Origin: Dehalococcoides mccartyi
GTDB taxonomy: Bacteria > Chloroflexota > Dehalococcoidia > GIF9 > DYGU01
Direction of reading: 5' to 3'
DNA length: 57,287 nt
NCBI GenBank assembly: GCA_020724525.1
Contig: DYGU01000009.1
Coordinates: forward strand, 1-57,287
Shown here: in pieces, positions 1 through 7,900 of the stretch
Layout: each line of letters opens with the position of its first letter
Position numbering within the stretch: the stretch's first letter is position 1
Program-made: the position numbers and the translations under genes
Notes under the pieces: model-generated
The model's database searches: none
What the model was told of the DNA's origin: nothing
Seen by the model: only the letters and a program-made list of their open reading frames with translations

Positions 1-221
1 ACCTCCTTTTTTCTTATTTTACAGGTGCACTGTGCGCTCATTTAATTCTCCTTTTGTGTTAAGATTAATATGGTAAACCTTGGGTATTTTATCGGAAAGG
101 CTAAAAATTTCAAGTAGGTACTAATGCCTTGACGGTGCCTATTTGGTTTCCCAAACTGGAGGTAGCAAACTCAAAAGATACAAGGGGCAATAAAGCCAAG
201 AAATAGAAGGAGGCATTTGGA
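1..221. other. Intergenic region at left edge
   Basis: No ORF with convincing coding character is seen here. The first seven bases (ACCTCCT) read AGGAGGT on the minus strand, which is what the Shine-Dalgarno site of a leftward gene starting just outside the window would look like. The region is AT-rich. A rightward promoter for the following gene may lie here, but no clear -35/-10 pair is visible. Confidence 0.3.
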
Positions 222-569
222 ATGAGTTTTTGGGAGCTATTAGCTTTAGCTGGGATTATGTCAACGATTTTAGGTGCATTTATTACGGCTTACGCCATAA
301 TAAATGGCAGAAACACAAGAAAAATTCTCACAAGAATGGGAGAAGGTCTCATTAGAATGGGAGAAAGTTTCATGAGAATGGAAGAAGGTGTCATTAAAAT
401 GGGAGAAGAATATATTGAGACAAGAAAAGAGCTGAGAGAAATACTTATTAGAATGGAACAAGGACAAGATGAAGCCAGAAAGGAAATGGCTGAGGCTATA
501 AAGTACCTCGGACAGCTAATTGTCTCTGAATCGGAAAAGACAAGAAAGGTGCTTAAAGCCCCATCTTAG
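222..569 (+). CDS. Small membrane-anchored coiled-coil protein
   Basis: A 115-residue protein of unknown function. Residues about 4-27 form one hydrophobic segment (FWELLALAGIMSTILGAFIT). The rest is charged and helical, with a loosely repeated RMGE/RMEE unit of about 7-8 residues (RMGEGLI, RMGESFM, RMEEGVI, KMGEEYI), as in a coiled coil. The ATG is preceded by GAAGGAGG about nine bases upstream. It lies 18 bases upstream of hisA and may share a transcript with it. It has the same overall design, though not the same order, as the anchored coiled-coil proteins at 29193-29522 and 34101-34355. No enzymatic motif is visible. Confidence 0.6.
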   Translation: MSFWELLALAGIMSTILGAFITAYAIINGRNTRKILTRMGEGLIRMGESFMRMEEGVIKMGEEYIETRKELREILIRMEQGQDEARKEMAEAIKYLGQLIVSESEKTRKVLKAPS

Positions 570-587
570 TTTTACCGAAAGGAAGAT

Positions 588-1310
588 ATGGAGATAATTC
601 CAACTATTGACCTCAGGGGGGGTAAATGCGTCTGTCTGTATCAGGGTGACTTTAAACAGGAAACAGTCTTTTCTGAAGCACCGACAATGGTGGCTCTTAA
701 TTGGCAGACTGAAGGAGCCCGGAAACTTCATATTATTGACCTGGACGGAGCTGCTACTGGGCAACTACTAAATAAGGAAGCCATAAAAGCGATTTTAGCT
801 AAAGTTAACATACCGGTTCAGGTAGGCGGGGGTATTCGGCGGTTAGAGATGGTGGAGGAGTTATTAGGCATGGGAGTACAGAGAGTGATTCTGGGGACTA
901 TGGCTGTGGAAAACATGAGGTTGGTGGAAGAACTTTGCCGTCAATTTGGCGAAGCTATAATTATCAGTCTTGATGCCAAGGATGGCTATATAGCTACCCA
1001 TGGCTGGGTAAGATTAAGCCAGATTACGGCTTTAGAGTTAGGGTTAAGGTTGGCAGGAATAGGAGTAAAGCGGCTTATCTATACTGATATAAAGCGAGAT
1101 GGCACCCTGACGGAGCCTAATTTTGAGGCAATAGCCGAGTTAGTGGCAAAATTAACTTTACCTGTTATTGCCTCAGGAGGAGCTTCTTCCTTGTGGCACT
1201 TGGAGAGACTAAAAAGGTTAGGGGTTGAGGGGGTTATTATCGGGAGAGCCCTTTATACTGGTAACATAAAGCTAAAAGAAGCCTTAGCTGTTGGTATGAA
1301 GAAGGAGTGA
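588..1310 (+). CDS. hisA: Phosphoribosylformimino-5-aminoimidazole carboxamide ribotide isomerase HisA
   Basis: A 240-residue TIM-barrel enzyme of histidine biosynthesis that isomerises ProFAR to PRFAR. The N-terminus IPTIDLRGGKCV carries the catalytic aspartate (Asp8). Phosphate-binding glycine motifs VGGGIR (about 80) and IASGGAS (about 196) and the second catalytic strand YTDIKRDGT (about 165) are present. Length is normal for the family. The ATG has AAAGGAAG just upstream. The stop overlaps the upstream region of the methyltransferase gene. hisF and hisI follow on the same strand, so this is a partial his operon lacking hisH, hisB, hisC and hisD here. Confidence 0.95.
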   Translation: MEIIPTIDLRGGKCVCLYQGDFKQETVFSEAPTMVALNWQTEGARKLHIIDLDGAATGQLLNKEAIKAILAKVNIPVQVGGGIRRLEMVEELLGMGVQRVILGTMAVENMRLVEELCRQFGEAIIISLDAKDGYIATHGWVRLSQITALELGLRLAGIGVKRLIYTDIKRDGTLTEPNFEAIAELVAKLTLPVIASGGASSLWHLERLKRLGVEGVIIGRALYTGNIKLKEALAVGMKKE

Positions 1311-1315
1311 TATCT

Positions 1316-1945
1316 ATGTTGGTGAAGATAATCTTGGGTCTATTAGCTTTATTTTTTGTCTGTCTACTCTTTATACGAGTGCTGGCTAAACTATATCCTT
1401 TTGCTTGCCCTTTCAAAGCCCGAGGGATTTTGGAAAACCGTTTTCGTAGGCACTTTTTTGGTGCCGCAAAGACTATAGAGTGGGTGGGGGTGGGCAAGAA
1501 TATGAAAGTCCTGGAGTTGGGTTCGGGAACCGGCTTTCTCACGGTGGAAGCAGTTAGACGAGTGGGAAGCTCGGGAAGACTATATTGTGTGGATATACAG
1601 CCAGATATGGTGGTTGAGACCAGGGAAAAGGTCCTAAATCATAATTTAGGCAATGTTGACCTAGTGGTAGCCAATGCCCTGACTTTACCTTTTAAGGATA
1701 ATAGTTTTGACTTAGCCTTTCTGATTATGGTTCTCGGAGAAATCCCGAAGTCTGATGTAGCTTTAAAAGAGCTAAATAGAGTGATTGTGCCTGGAGGGGT
1801 ACTTTCGGTGAGCGAATTTATATTTGACCCTCATTACTCTCTTAGGTCTACGGTTAAGACTAAGGCTAAACATGCTGGTTTTGCCATTGTTAAGGAGTCG
1901 GGCAAATTTTTTGCTTATGCTTTGAATTTCCGCAAGATCAAATAG
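1316..1945 (+). CDS. Class I SAM-dependent methyltransferase (UbiE/Methyltransf_11-like)
   Basis: About 209 residues. An N-terminal hydrophobic segment (residues about 1-20, LVKIILGLLALFFVCLLF) suggests membrane attachment. The SAM-binding motif I is VLELGSGTGFLT, followed by the acidic loop residue in YCVDIQPDMV and motif IV near FDLAFLIMVLGEI. The ATG at 1316 is preferred over the GTG at 1307 because AAGGAG lies upstream at a suitable distance. It lies between hisA and hisF in one transcription unit, but nothing in the sequence links it to histidine synthesis. The substrate cannot be inferred. Confidence 0.8.
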   Translation: MLVKIILGLLALFFVCLLFIRVLAKLYPFACPFKARGILENRFRRHFFGAAKTIEWVGVGKNMKVLELGSGTGFLTVEAVRRVGSSGRLYCVDIQPDMVVETREKVLNHNLGNVDLVVANALTLPFKDNSFDLAFLIMVLGEIPKSDVALKELNRVIVPGGVLSVSEFIFDPHYSLRSTVKTKAKHAGFAIVKESGKFFAYALNFRKIK

Positions 1946-1958
1946 GTGGGACGGCGAT

Positions 1959-2117
1959 TTGGTAAAGACTGAAAGGATAAAGAGGCTTCAGCAGAGAATG
2001 GCTGAGGCGGGGATGAATGCTAATATGTTGCATCCTGGGGAGGGAGTAGTAAAATTGGAGGATACTATTTTAGTCACTGACAAAGGAGCCGAGATTCTGA
2101 ATATCAGTCCGAAATAG
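1959..2117 (+). pseudogene. Collapsed M24 metallopeptidase (Xaa-Pro aminopeptidase-like) remnant
   Basis: A 52-codon open frame from TTG to TAG. The first about 20 residues (VKTERIKRLQQRMAEAGMNA) match the start of Xaa-Pro peptidases. After a short junction, the rest (HPGEGVVKLEDTILVTDKGA) matches the C-terminal strand pair of the same family, including the late catalytic glutamate region (RLEDTVLVT in family members). About 300 internal residues, including the metal site, are missing, yet the frame is open throughout. It lies between the methyltransferase and hisF. It could be translated as a mini-protein but cannot be a peptidase. The identification rests on remembered family motifs, not on an alignment. 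Confidence 0.55.
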
Positions 2118-2145
2118 CTTTTTGAAGCGTGAAAGGAGGTTTGAG

Positions 2146-2943
2146 TTGCTGACGAAGCGGATAATTCCATGTCTTGATGTTACCGGGGGGAGGGTGGTCA
2201 AGGGGGTTAGTTTTGTCCAACTCAAGGATGCCGGTGACCCAGTAGAACTGGGCAGTTTTTACAGTAGTGAGGGGGCTGATGAGCTGGTATTTCTGGATAT
2301 TACGGCTTCTTCCGATGCCCGGGATATTATGGTGGAAGTGGTGGAGCGGGTCTCCCGGGTGGTGTTTATACCATTTATGGTAGGTGGTGGCTTAAGGAAT
2401 ATTGATGATATGCGGCGGATTTTAGAGGCAGGTGCCGACAAGGTAGCCATAAATACGGCAGCGGTGTATAATCCACAACTTATTGCCGATGGGGCGGCTA
2501 AATTTGGCAGCCAGTGTATTGTAGTGGCCATTGATGCTAAAAGGCTGGAGACAAAAAAAGAGTCCGGAGGGAAGTTAGGTTTTGATTCTGGCTCGAAGTG
2601 GGAAGTATATATTTATGGTGGTCTGGAGCCGACAGGTATGGATGCCGTAAAGTGGGCAAAGGAAGCAGTAAAGTTAGGCGCTGGAGAGCTTCTGGTGACC
2701 AGTATGGACTGCGATGGACATCAAATGGGTTATGATTTGGAGCTAACCCGGACTATTTCTGAGGCGGTGGAAGTGCCGGTTATTGCCAGTGGTGGTGCTG
2801 GAAACTTAGAGCATCTCTATGAGGCTATTGTAATTGGTAAAGCTGATGCGGTCTTGGCGGCAAGCATCTTCCATTACGGCAAATATTCTATCCGAGAGGC
2901 GAAATTATATTTGGCTCAAAAGGGGATACCAGTCAGGTTATAG
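2146..2943 (+). CDS. hisF: Imidazole glycerol phosphate synthase cyclase subunit HisF
   Basis: The cyclase subunit of IGP synthase, which works with the glutaminase HisH (not in this window). The TTG at 2146 is preferred: it gives [12 protein letters not shown], the usual HisF N-terminus, and AAGGAGGT lies five bases upstream; upstream in-frame codons have no such site. About 265 residues. Visible are the catalytic Asp in [12 protein letters not shown], phosphate loops VGGGLRN and IASGGAGN, and the second aspartate in TSMDCDGH. The stretch [19 protein letters not shown] is a slightly long version of the variable loop before VYIYGG. hisI follows after 9 bases. Confidence 0.95.
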   Translation: MLTKRIIPCLDVTGGRVVKGVSFVQLKDAGDPVELGSFYSSEGADELVFLDITASSDARDIMVEVVERVSRVVFIPFMVGGGLRNIDDMRRILEAGADKVAINTAAVYNPQLIADGAAKFGSQCIVVAIDAKRLETKKESGGKLGFDSGSKWEVYIYGGLEPTGMDAVKWAKEAVKLGAGELLVTSMDCDGHQMGYDLELTRTISEAVEVPVIASGGAGNLEHLYEAIVIGKADAVLAASIFHYGKYSIREAKLYLAQKGIPVRL

Positions 2944-2952
2944 AGGAGAATA

Positions 2953-3279
2953 ATGCTGAAGTTTAATGATAGAGGTCTAATTACGGCTATTATTCAGGAT
3001 GCTAAGACTAATGAGGTGCTGATGGTGGGGTATATGGATAAGGAAGCCTTGCTGCGGACTTTAGATGACGGTGAAGTCTGGTTTTATAGTCGGAGTCGGC
3101 AAGAATTGTGGCATAAAGGGGCTACTTCAGGCAGTACTCTCAAGGTTGTTTCCATTTCTAAGGATTGTGATAGTGATGTCCTTTTGCTTAAGGTAGAGCC
3201 GCTTGGTCCGGTATGCCACACGGGGAACTGGAGCTGCTTTTTTCAATCTGTGGTTAGGGAAGACCTATCAGATGTGTAG
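2953..3279 (+). CDS. hisI: Phosphoribosyl-AMP cyclohydrolase HisI
   Basis: 108 residues, the stand-alone cyclohydrolase without a fused HisE domain. It hydrolyses PR-AMP in the third step of histidine synthesis. The family motifs are intact: VGYMDKEAL near the N-terminus, [18 protein letters not shown], the metal-binding Asp cluster CDSDV and the zinc-ligand CHTGNWSCF. The ATG follows GAGGAG. The stop codon TAG lies inside the first bases of the repeat at 3276-3325, so the repeat abuts the gene end. Confidence 0.95.
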   Translation: MLKFNDRGLITAIIQDAKTNEVLMVGYMDKEALLRTLDDGEVWFYSRSRQELWHKGATSGSTLKVVSISKDCDSDVLLLKVEPLGPVCHTGNWSCFFQSVVREDLSDV

Positions 3280-3325
3280 GACGACCCTAAAAGGTCACCC
3301 CGGCGAGGCTAAAGCCTCGCCCTAT
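3276..3325. repeat. Repeat family B copy (two adjoining hairpins)
   Basis: About 50 bp made of two inverted repeats: GACCCTAAAAGGTC, then GGCGAGGCTAAAGCCTCGCC. Similar units occur at 24273-24322, 26093-26138 and 29109-29157, in part near 18090, and one half inside the portal gene at 40472-40495. It sits between the convergent ends of hisI and the DUF1385 remnant, where it could also act as a terminator-like hairpin. Confidence 0.75.
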
Positions 3326-3355
3326 ATTGAAGGTATATTCATAAACACTCTCGGT

Positions 3356-3863
3356 TTAAAGGTTTTCTGTATTTAGGTTTGCCGTTTTAACTTCAGGGTT
3401 ATCAGCCTCAATTACTTTCTTTAATGCTGACAGAGCTGCTTCCAATTGTTGGTCACCAGGCTCGTTAGTGGTCATAGTTTGTAACAGGAGCCCGGGCATC
3501 AGAAAGACCCGAACTAATCTGTTATGGCTGTGGGCAGCACTGAAACGGACTATTTCATAGCTCAAAGCGGCGATGACCGGGATGAGAACTATTCGAGACA
3601 GGATACTTGCCCATAGTTGGGGGCGACCGAGGAGAGCAAAAATAACTATAGCCACGATAAGCACTGTCAACAGAAAGCTGGTACCACAGCGGGCGTGAGC
3701 TGTGGAGTAACCTCTGACCGTTTCTAATTCCAGGGGGACACCAGCTTCATAAGCGTTAACCACCTTATGCTCAGCGCCATGGTAGGCAAAGACGGTTTTT
3801 ATATCAGGAATGAAGCTTATCAATGACAGCTTGGCCACCGTAGTAAAAAGGTTCTTTTGACAT
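3356..3863 (-). pseudogene. DUF1385 (metal-dependent enzyme-like) gene with large internal deletion
   Basis: A 160-codon frame (to 3838) matches the C-terminal half of DUF1385 proteins: SFIPDIKTVFAYHGAEHK, ARCGTSFLL, then membrane segments and YEIVRFSAAHSHN. Just upstream in another frame, from an ATG at 3863, the sequence encodes MSKEPFYYGGQAVI, the usual start of the same family. Roughly 130 residues between the two parts are missing and the halves are out of frame. The ATG lies two bases after the ABC permease stop, so it was the last gene of the operon. The GTG at 3838 could give a shortened protein, but the N-terminal domain would be absent. Confidence 0.65.
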
Positions 3864-3865
3864 AG

Positions 3866-4645
3866 TTATTCCTGGCGAGAAAGTGACCAGATAGCCAGCC
3901 CGGTAACGATAACCGCCAGGGCTACTATTACCAGGGTGTCCTCAATCAAGGTTACCGGACGCCCGAACCAAGCTACTGAAGGCACGACTGGACCTAATAT
4001 CAAATGACGAATAGCCTCTACTCCGTAAGTGATGGGATTTATCTTAACAATAACATCTAACCACCCCGGGAGTCCTGTCAGAGGGAAGAAGATTCCAGAA
4101 AGGAAGATAAGGGGTAAGAGGACTAAGTTTAGCACTACCTGAAATCCTTCCATAGTATAGGTTCGGGAAGCGATAAGGACTCCTAAAGAACTGAGGGCAA
4201 AGGCTATTAGAAGTAAAAAAGGCAGGAGCCAGAGAAGGGAAGTAAGAGAGAGGCTTATTCCCAGGAGAGGGGCTAAGACTAAAAGAATTAAGCCCTGCAA
4301 CATAGCTAAGGTAGCCCCCCCAAAAGCTTTACCGAAGACCATAGCTCTGCGGCTTAAGGGTGCTACCAGCACTTCTTTAAGAAAGCCCATTTCCCTTTCC
4401 CAGACCACAGACATTCCTGACATTAGTGCTGCCATGAGTACTGTCATGCCTAAGAGACCGGGAAAAAGGAACTGGGTAAAATTAAGACCTGGAGCCAGTG
4501 TTCCCATAAGGCGGCTGAGTCCAAAGCCAAAGACTATCAGGTAGAGGATAGGTGTTCCCAGAGACGCAATCAATCGGGGACGGTCTCGTCTCAGTCGCAA
4601 TAATTCCCGGTACCACAGAATGTAAATGCCCTTTAGTTCAGCCAT
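3866..4645 (-). CDS. ABC-2 type exporter permease (DrrB-like)
   Basis: About 259 residues with six predicted membrane segments, including PILYLIVFGFGLSRLMG, LLGMTVLMAALMSG and a late LAVIVTGLAIWSL. The mid-protein PLTGLPGWLDVIVKINPITYGVEAIR is the classical ABC-2 permease signature. The ATG at 4645 is preferred to 4699: it is preceded by GGAG and overlaps the end of the ATPase gene by only eight bases, as expected for coupled translation. With the ATPase it should form a homodimeric two-component exporter for a drug, lipid or polysaccharide. The substrate is unknown. Confidence 0.85.
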   Translation of the reverse strand: MAELKGIYILWYRELLRLRRDRPRLIASLGTPILYLIVFGFGLSRLMGTLAPGLNFTQFLFPGLLGMTVLMAALMSGMSVVWEREMGFLKEVLVAPLSRRAMVFGKAFGGATLAMLQGLILLVLAPLLGISLSLTSLLWLLPFLLLIAFALSSLGVLIASRTYTMEGFQVVLNLVLLPLIFLSGIFFPLTGLPGWLDVIVKINPITYGVEAIRHLILGPVVPSVAWFGRPVTLIEDTLVIVALAVIVTGLAIWSLSRQE

Positions 4646-5627
4646 GTCTTTGTCTCCGTCCATAGCGGCGTGCCCAATCCCGAAGAGCTTCAGCCCCACT
4701 TAATTCTTCTTCTCTGAGTTCTTTGCCGGTAAGCTTTATGAAAACGTCCTCCAGAGTCGGGCGACGCAAGCTCAGACTGCGGATAGGGATAGACAGATGG
4801 GAAACTAATTGGGGGATAAAGGCGTTTCCCTGGGGTACTTCAAATCTTAAACCATTACCGTCTTTTAGTGCCTGAATGCCGAATTTGGTGGCTAACTCTT
4901 CGACCACCGCTTCATCCTTTTCGGTTTCAAGGTAAATGAGGTCACCGCTTACTTTTGACTTCAGGGCTTCCGGGGTATCTAAGGCGACAATAATGCCATT
5001 GTCAATAATGGCAATACAGTCAGCATTCTCAGCCTCGTCCATATAGTGGGTAGTCAGGAAAACAGTTATCTCTTTTTCTCGCCTGAGTTGGTGAATATAC
5101 TCCCACATTCGAACTCTGGTCTGAGGGTCAAGCCCTAAGGTAGGCTCATCAAGGAATAAGACTTGGGGGTGGTGGAGCAACCCGCGAGCCAGTTCTAATC
5201 TCCGTTTCATTCCCCCAGAGAAAGTGCGCACCAGACTGTCCCGCCGTTCCCACAGTTCCACCATCCTCAAGACCTCTTCAATGCGCTCCCGGGCTAATTT
5301 TTGAGGCAAATTATAAACGTAGGCGTGGAATTTTAGATTGTCCAGAGCTGTCATCCGTTCGTCCAGGGATGGCTCCTGGAATACGAGAGCGATACACCGG
5401 CGAACCCTATTCTGTTCTTTAACTACATCGTAACCACAAACGGAAGCCTGTCCTGAGGTGGGTCTGATAAGGGTACACAGGATATTAATGGTAGTAGTTT
5501 TGCCAGCTCCATTAGGACCGAGAAAGCCAAAAATTTCTCCCCTTCCCACCTGGAAGCTGACATCTTTTACCGCGGTAATGGTGTCGAATTTCTTTACTAA
5601 ATGTTCGGCTTCAATTATAGGCGGCAA
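4638..5627 (-). CDS. ABC exporter ATP-binding protein (DrrA/CcmA-like)
   Basis: 329 residues. The nucleotide-binding domain shows Walker A GPNGAGKTTT (about 38-47), the Q-loop VFQEPSLDERM, signature FSGGMKRRLELARG, Walker B VLFLDEPTLGLDP and switch histidine TTHYMDEAE. The C-terminal about 80 residues form the accessory domain typical of DrrA proteins. The start appears to be TTG, with no strong Shine-Dalgarno site, suggesting coupling to rpmE only 17 bases upstream. It couples ATP hydrolysis to the permease encoded directly downstream. Confidence 0.9.
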   Translation of the reverse strand: MPPIIEAEHLVKKFDTITAVKDVSFQVGRGEIFGFLGPNGAGKTTTINILCTLIRPTSGQASVCGYDVVKEQNRVRRCIALVFQEPSLDERMTALDNLKFHAYVYNLPQKLARERIEEVLRMVELWERRDSLVRTFSGGMKRRLELARGLLHHPQVLFLDEPTLGLDPQTRVRMWEYIHQLRREKEITVFLTTHYMDEAENADCIAIIDNGIIVALDTPEALKSKVSGDLIYLETEKDEAVVEELATKFGIQALKDGNGLRFEVPQGNAFIPQLVSHLSIPIRSLSLRRPTLEDVFIKLTGKELREEELSGAEALRDWARRYGRRQRHG

Positions 5628-5644
5628 ATTAGTGAGGTGTCTGC

Positions 5645-5851
5645 TTATTCCGTCAATTTGTAGCGTTTCTTGAACCGTTCCACTCTACCAGCGGTATCTA
5701 CGATTCTCTGCTCACCGGTGAAGAAAGGATGACATTTACTGCATACCTCTACCTTGAGCACCGATTTGGTGGAGCCGGTAGTGAAAGTATTACCGCAGGC
5801 GCAAGTTACTTTAGCCTCAGGATAGTACTTGGGATGGATTTTGTCTTTCAT
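5645..5851 (-). CDS. rpmE: 50S ribosomal protein L31
   Basis: 68 residues, normal for L31. It has the N-terminal [10 protein letters not shown] and zinc-ribbon cysteines CACG...CSKC, so this is the zinc-binding form. It also contains [24 protein letters not shown], the conserved C-terminal half. It follows rpmA after one base and precedes the ABC ATPase, so ribosomal and exporter genes are probably cotranscribed. Confidence 0.95.
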   Translation of the reverse strand: MKDKIHPKYYPEAKVTCACGNTFTTGSTKSVLKVEVCSKCHPFFTGEQRIVDTAGRVERFKKRYKLTE

Positions 5852-5852
5852 T

Positions 5853-6110
5853 TTAACTATTAGCGTAAACGCTGACCTTCTTTTTGTCTCTGGTTATTGG
5901 CTCAAACTTGACCACACCATCAATGAGAGCAAATAGAGTATAGTCTTTACCCATACCCACATTATTGCCTGGATAGATGCGTGTTCCTCGTTGCCGTATC
6001 AGAATAGTGCCAGCACGGACTTGCTGATTGGCATATCTTTTCACACCCAGCCTTTTAGCCTGGCTATCCCGCCCGTAGCGAGTGCTACCACCACCCTTTT
6101 TGTGTGCCAT
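5853..6110 (-). CDS. rpmA: 50S ribosomal protein L27
   Basis: 85 residues. [20 protein letters not shown] is the conserved L27 N-terminus, with the extended tail that reaches towards the peptidyl-transferase centre. [22 protein letters not shown] is the other family signature. The protein starts directly at MAHKKG, with no cleavable N-terminal extension of the Firmicutes type. A strong AAGGAGGTGA site precedes the ATG. Normally rpmA follows rplU directly; here two protease-like genes lie between them. Confidence 0.95.
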   Translation of the reverse strand: MAHKKGGGSTRYGRDSQAKRLGVKRYANQQVRAGTILIRQRGTRIYPGNNVGMGKDYTLFALIDGVVKFEPITRDKKKVSVYANS

Positions 6111-6124
6111 TTAGATTCACCTCC

Positions 6125-6526
6125 TTAGCTAAGTAACCTGGAAAAGAAAAACAATAAGCGCAATTTAGTTACCCTGGGGTCAATAATGACCTCTTCGGTT
6201 TCAAAATCCAATTTCATCCGCCAGGCTTGGAGCGTCTTAGCGCCAATAAGCACTGGCTCAGAAAGCCCGGGAATAAGCATAAATTCGTCTGAAAATCTAT
6301 AACCATCAATGTAAAAGTTTAGAAGCACTCTTTCTGTGGCGATAAGTTTTCTATTTTCTTCAGCAGTGCCAAATTCCATGGGCTCAGGTAGAGTTAAGAT
6401 AACTTCTAATTCCTGTGCCAATTCTGGCTTGATACAAGAATAACTTGCGCCACTGTCAAAAATAGCTAATACCTCCTTCTTTCCTTTAAAGCCAACTAAT
6501 TTTAGCGGTTTTTGAATAATTGCCAT
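6125..6526 (-). CDS. Retropepsin-like aspartic protease family protein (tandem copy 2)
   Basis: 133 residues. The motif AIFDSGASYSCI carries the catalytic Asp-Ser-Gly triad of clan AA peptidases. Later, MLIPGLSEPVLIGAKTLQAWRMKLDFETEEVIIDP matches the flap and second hydrophobic half of bacterial retropepsin-like domains, which would act as dimers. It is very similar to the next gene (6534-6920), from which it differs mainly in the first half and at the C-terminus (RLLFFFSRLLS instead of RFLASK), so they are tandem duplicates. Spacing of seven bases suggests one transcript with rplU and rpmA. Proteolytic activity is unproven. Confidence 0.75.
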   Translation of the reverse strand: MAIIQKPLKLVGFKGKKEVLAIFDSGASYSCIKPELAQELEVILTLPEPMEFGTAEENRKLIATERVLLNFYIDGYRFSDEFMLIPGLSEPVLIGAKTLQAWRMKLDFETEEVIIDPRVTKLRLLFFFSRLLS

Positions 6527-6533
6527 TTTATCC

Positions 6534-6920
6534 TTATTTACTTGCCAAAAATCTAAGTTTAGTCACTTTAGGGTCTATGATGACCTCTTCTGTTTCAAAA
6601 TCCAATTTCATGCGCCATTTCTGGAGCGTTGCTACCCCAATGATTATCGGCTCGGAAAGGTCAGGAATGAGCATGAATTCGTCGGAGAACCTGTAGCCAT
6701 TAATGTAGAAGTTTAAGCGAGTGGCCTCCGTGGCGGATAGTTTTTCTCCTTCTTTAGCAGTGACAAAATCCATGGGCTCAGGTAATTTGTCCACTAACCC
6801 AAGCTCTGATGCCAACTCAGGTCGAATGCAGGAATAACTGGCACCGCTATCAAAGACAGCCACTACTTTCCTTTCCCCTTTAGAGCCGGCTAATTTAATT
6901 TCCTTTTGAATTATCGCCAT
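6534..6920 (-). CDS. Retropepsin-like aspartic protease family protein (tandem copy 1)
   Basis: 128 residues with AVFDSGASYSCI as the catalytic motif and MLIPDLSEPIIIGVATLQKWRMKLDF as the conserved second half. It is a tandem duplicate of 6125-6526. It lies four bases downstream of rplU and is followed by its duplicate and then rpmA, interrupting the usual rplU-rpmA order. Three full-length relatives (26907, 34424 and 47365) and one remnant (27292) lie elsewhere in the window. No signal peptide or membrane segment is seen, so a cytoplasmic location is likely. Confidence 0.75.
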   Translation of the reverse strand: MAIIQKEIKLAGSKGERKVVAVFDSGASYSCIRPELASELGLVDKLPEPMDFVTAKEGEKLSATEATRLNFYINGYRFSDEFMLIPDLSEPIIIGVATLQKWRMKLDFETEEVIIDPKVTKLRFLASK

Positions 6921-6924
6921 AATT

Positions 6925-7293
6925 TCAAGCTTTACTCCTGACAGATGCTTTCTTTGCTTTTGGTTTACTCGGTTTCTCTCCGGGTTTGAGAATCTCCTTA
7001 ATTTCCAGCTTGGTGTAAAGTTGTCGGTGCCCTTTTTTGCGGCGGTAGCGGACTTTCGGCTTATATTTAAAAACTATAATCTTGTCTCCCTTTTCGTCAC
7101 CAAGGCAGGTAGCTATGACTTTGGCGCCGTCAATGGCGGGGCTACCGACCATGATATCCTCGCCATCAGCAATGAGCAGCACCTTATCCAGCTCAACAGT
7201 GTCACCTCCAGCCACAGCCAGGTGGTCAATCTCCAGTGTCTGTCCTAGAGCTACCTTATATTGCTTGCCCCCTGTCGCAATAACAGCGTAAAT
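6925..7293 (-). CDS. rplU: 50S ribosomal protein L21, apparent AUU start
   Basis: L21 binds 23S rRNA in the large subunit. The family N-terminus (MYAVI.TGGKQYKV) is matched by IYAVIATGGKQYKV, where the initiator position is ATT at 7293-7291. AGGAGGT lies seven bases upstream of this ATT, an ideal distance. The only in-frame standard start upstream is a TTG at 7314, which precedes the Shine-Dalgarno site and lies only a few bases after the predicted transcription start, so it is unlikely. The C-terminal tail is rich in Lys and Pro. First gene of the operon rplU-protease-protease-rpmA-rpmE-ABC. Confidence 0.9.
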   Translation of the reverse strand: MYAVIATGGKQYKVALGQTLEIDHLAVAGGDTVELDKVLLIADGEDIMVGSPAIDGAKVIATCLGDEKGDKIIVFKYKPKVRYRRKKGHRQLYTKLEIKEILKPGEKPSKPKAKKASVRSKA

Positions 7294-7327
7294 TTCACTT
7301 ACCTCCTGGGTCAAAAATCAGATTTAC

Positions 7328-7356
7328 ATTGTATCAGCTTACGCAAATAGGGTCAA
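7328..7356 (-). promoter_or_regulatory. Promoter of the rplU operon
   Basis: On the minus strand, TTGACC (7356-7351) and TACAAT (7333-7328) are separated by exactly 17 bases, a near-consensus sigma-70-type promoter. The predicted transcription start is near 7321, giving a leader of about 28 bases that carries the AGGAGGT of rplU. Confidence 0.75.
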
Positions 7357-7426
7357 GTTTGGTTTGCAGCCTTTTTGTTGCGTCTTGTTCTTCCCAAGGG
7401 AGATGGTTGGGCTAGGTTGGCTTAAG

Positions 7427-7900
7427 CTACTTTTTGAGGAGTTTCTGGATTTCGTGGCAAAGGGTAGTGGTGGTGGCAGCGAGTCGGGAGCTAATGACCA
7501 GGCTCAGATTTTTCATCACCACGTAACCTATGTGGTTGTTCTTTTGCAGGAGGTTCATGAAATTTGTCCCGTTTATGACGACGACATCAGCTTCCTCCAG
7601 GCATCGGGCGAGAGCAGTAAGTCTATGGGGTGGCACTATAGCTGACCAGCCAAAAACCTCGCCTTTTTCCACAGTGTAGATGATAGCCCTTATCTCTAGG
7701 TTATAAATAACAAGTTCAATTTGAATGCCAACCCTCCCGGATTTTAGGACGTATACATCTGTCGCCCAACCGCCGGCAGTGAAAATAATGGCATCCCTTT
7801 CATAGGTGCGTTCCTGGCAAAGCGTGGCGATTTGTGCCAGTTCTGTTTCGTCCAGACCAGTAAACAGTTTAAAGCCTTTGAGAACTTCCGTGGATACTAT
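7427..7900 (-). CDS. Cyclic-nucleotide-binding domain protein, apparent AUA start
   Basis: About 157 residues forming one Crp/PKA-type beta-barrel effector domain: LKGFKLFTGLDETELAQIA at the N-terminus, then the barrel with VYVLKSGRVGIQIEL and EVFGWSAIVPPHRLTALARC, where the phosphate-binding cassette would be. There is no helix-turn-helix domain, so it is a lone sensor domain rather than a transcription factor. The ATA at 7900 is eight bases after GGGAGG and gives MVSTEVLKGF, a natural start; the upstream GTG at 7909 overlaps the Shine-Dalgarno site itself. The ligand is unknown. Confidence 0.75.
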   Translation of the reverse strand: MVSTEVLKGFKLFTGLDETELAQIATLCQERTYERDAIIFTAGGWATDVYVLKSGRVGIQIELVIYNLEIRAIIYTVEKGEVFGWSAIVPPHRLTALARCLEEADVVVINGTNFMNLLQKNNHIGYVVMKNLSLVISSRLAATTTTLCHEIQKLLKK

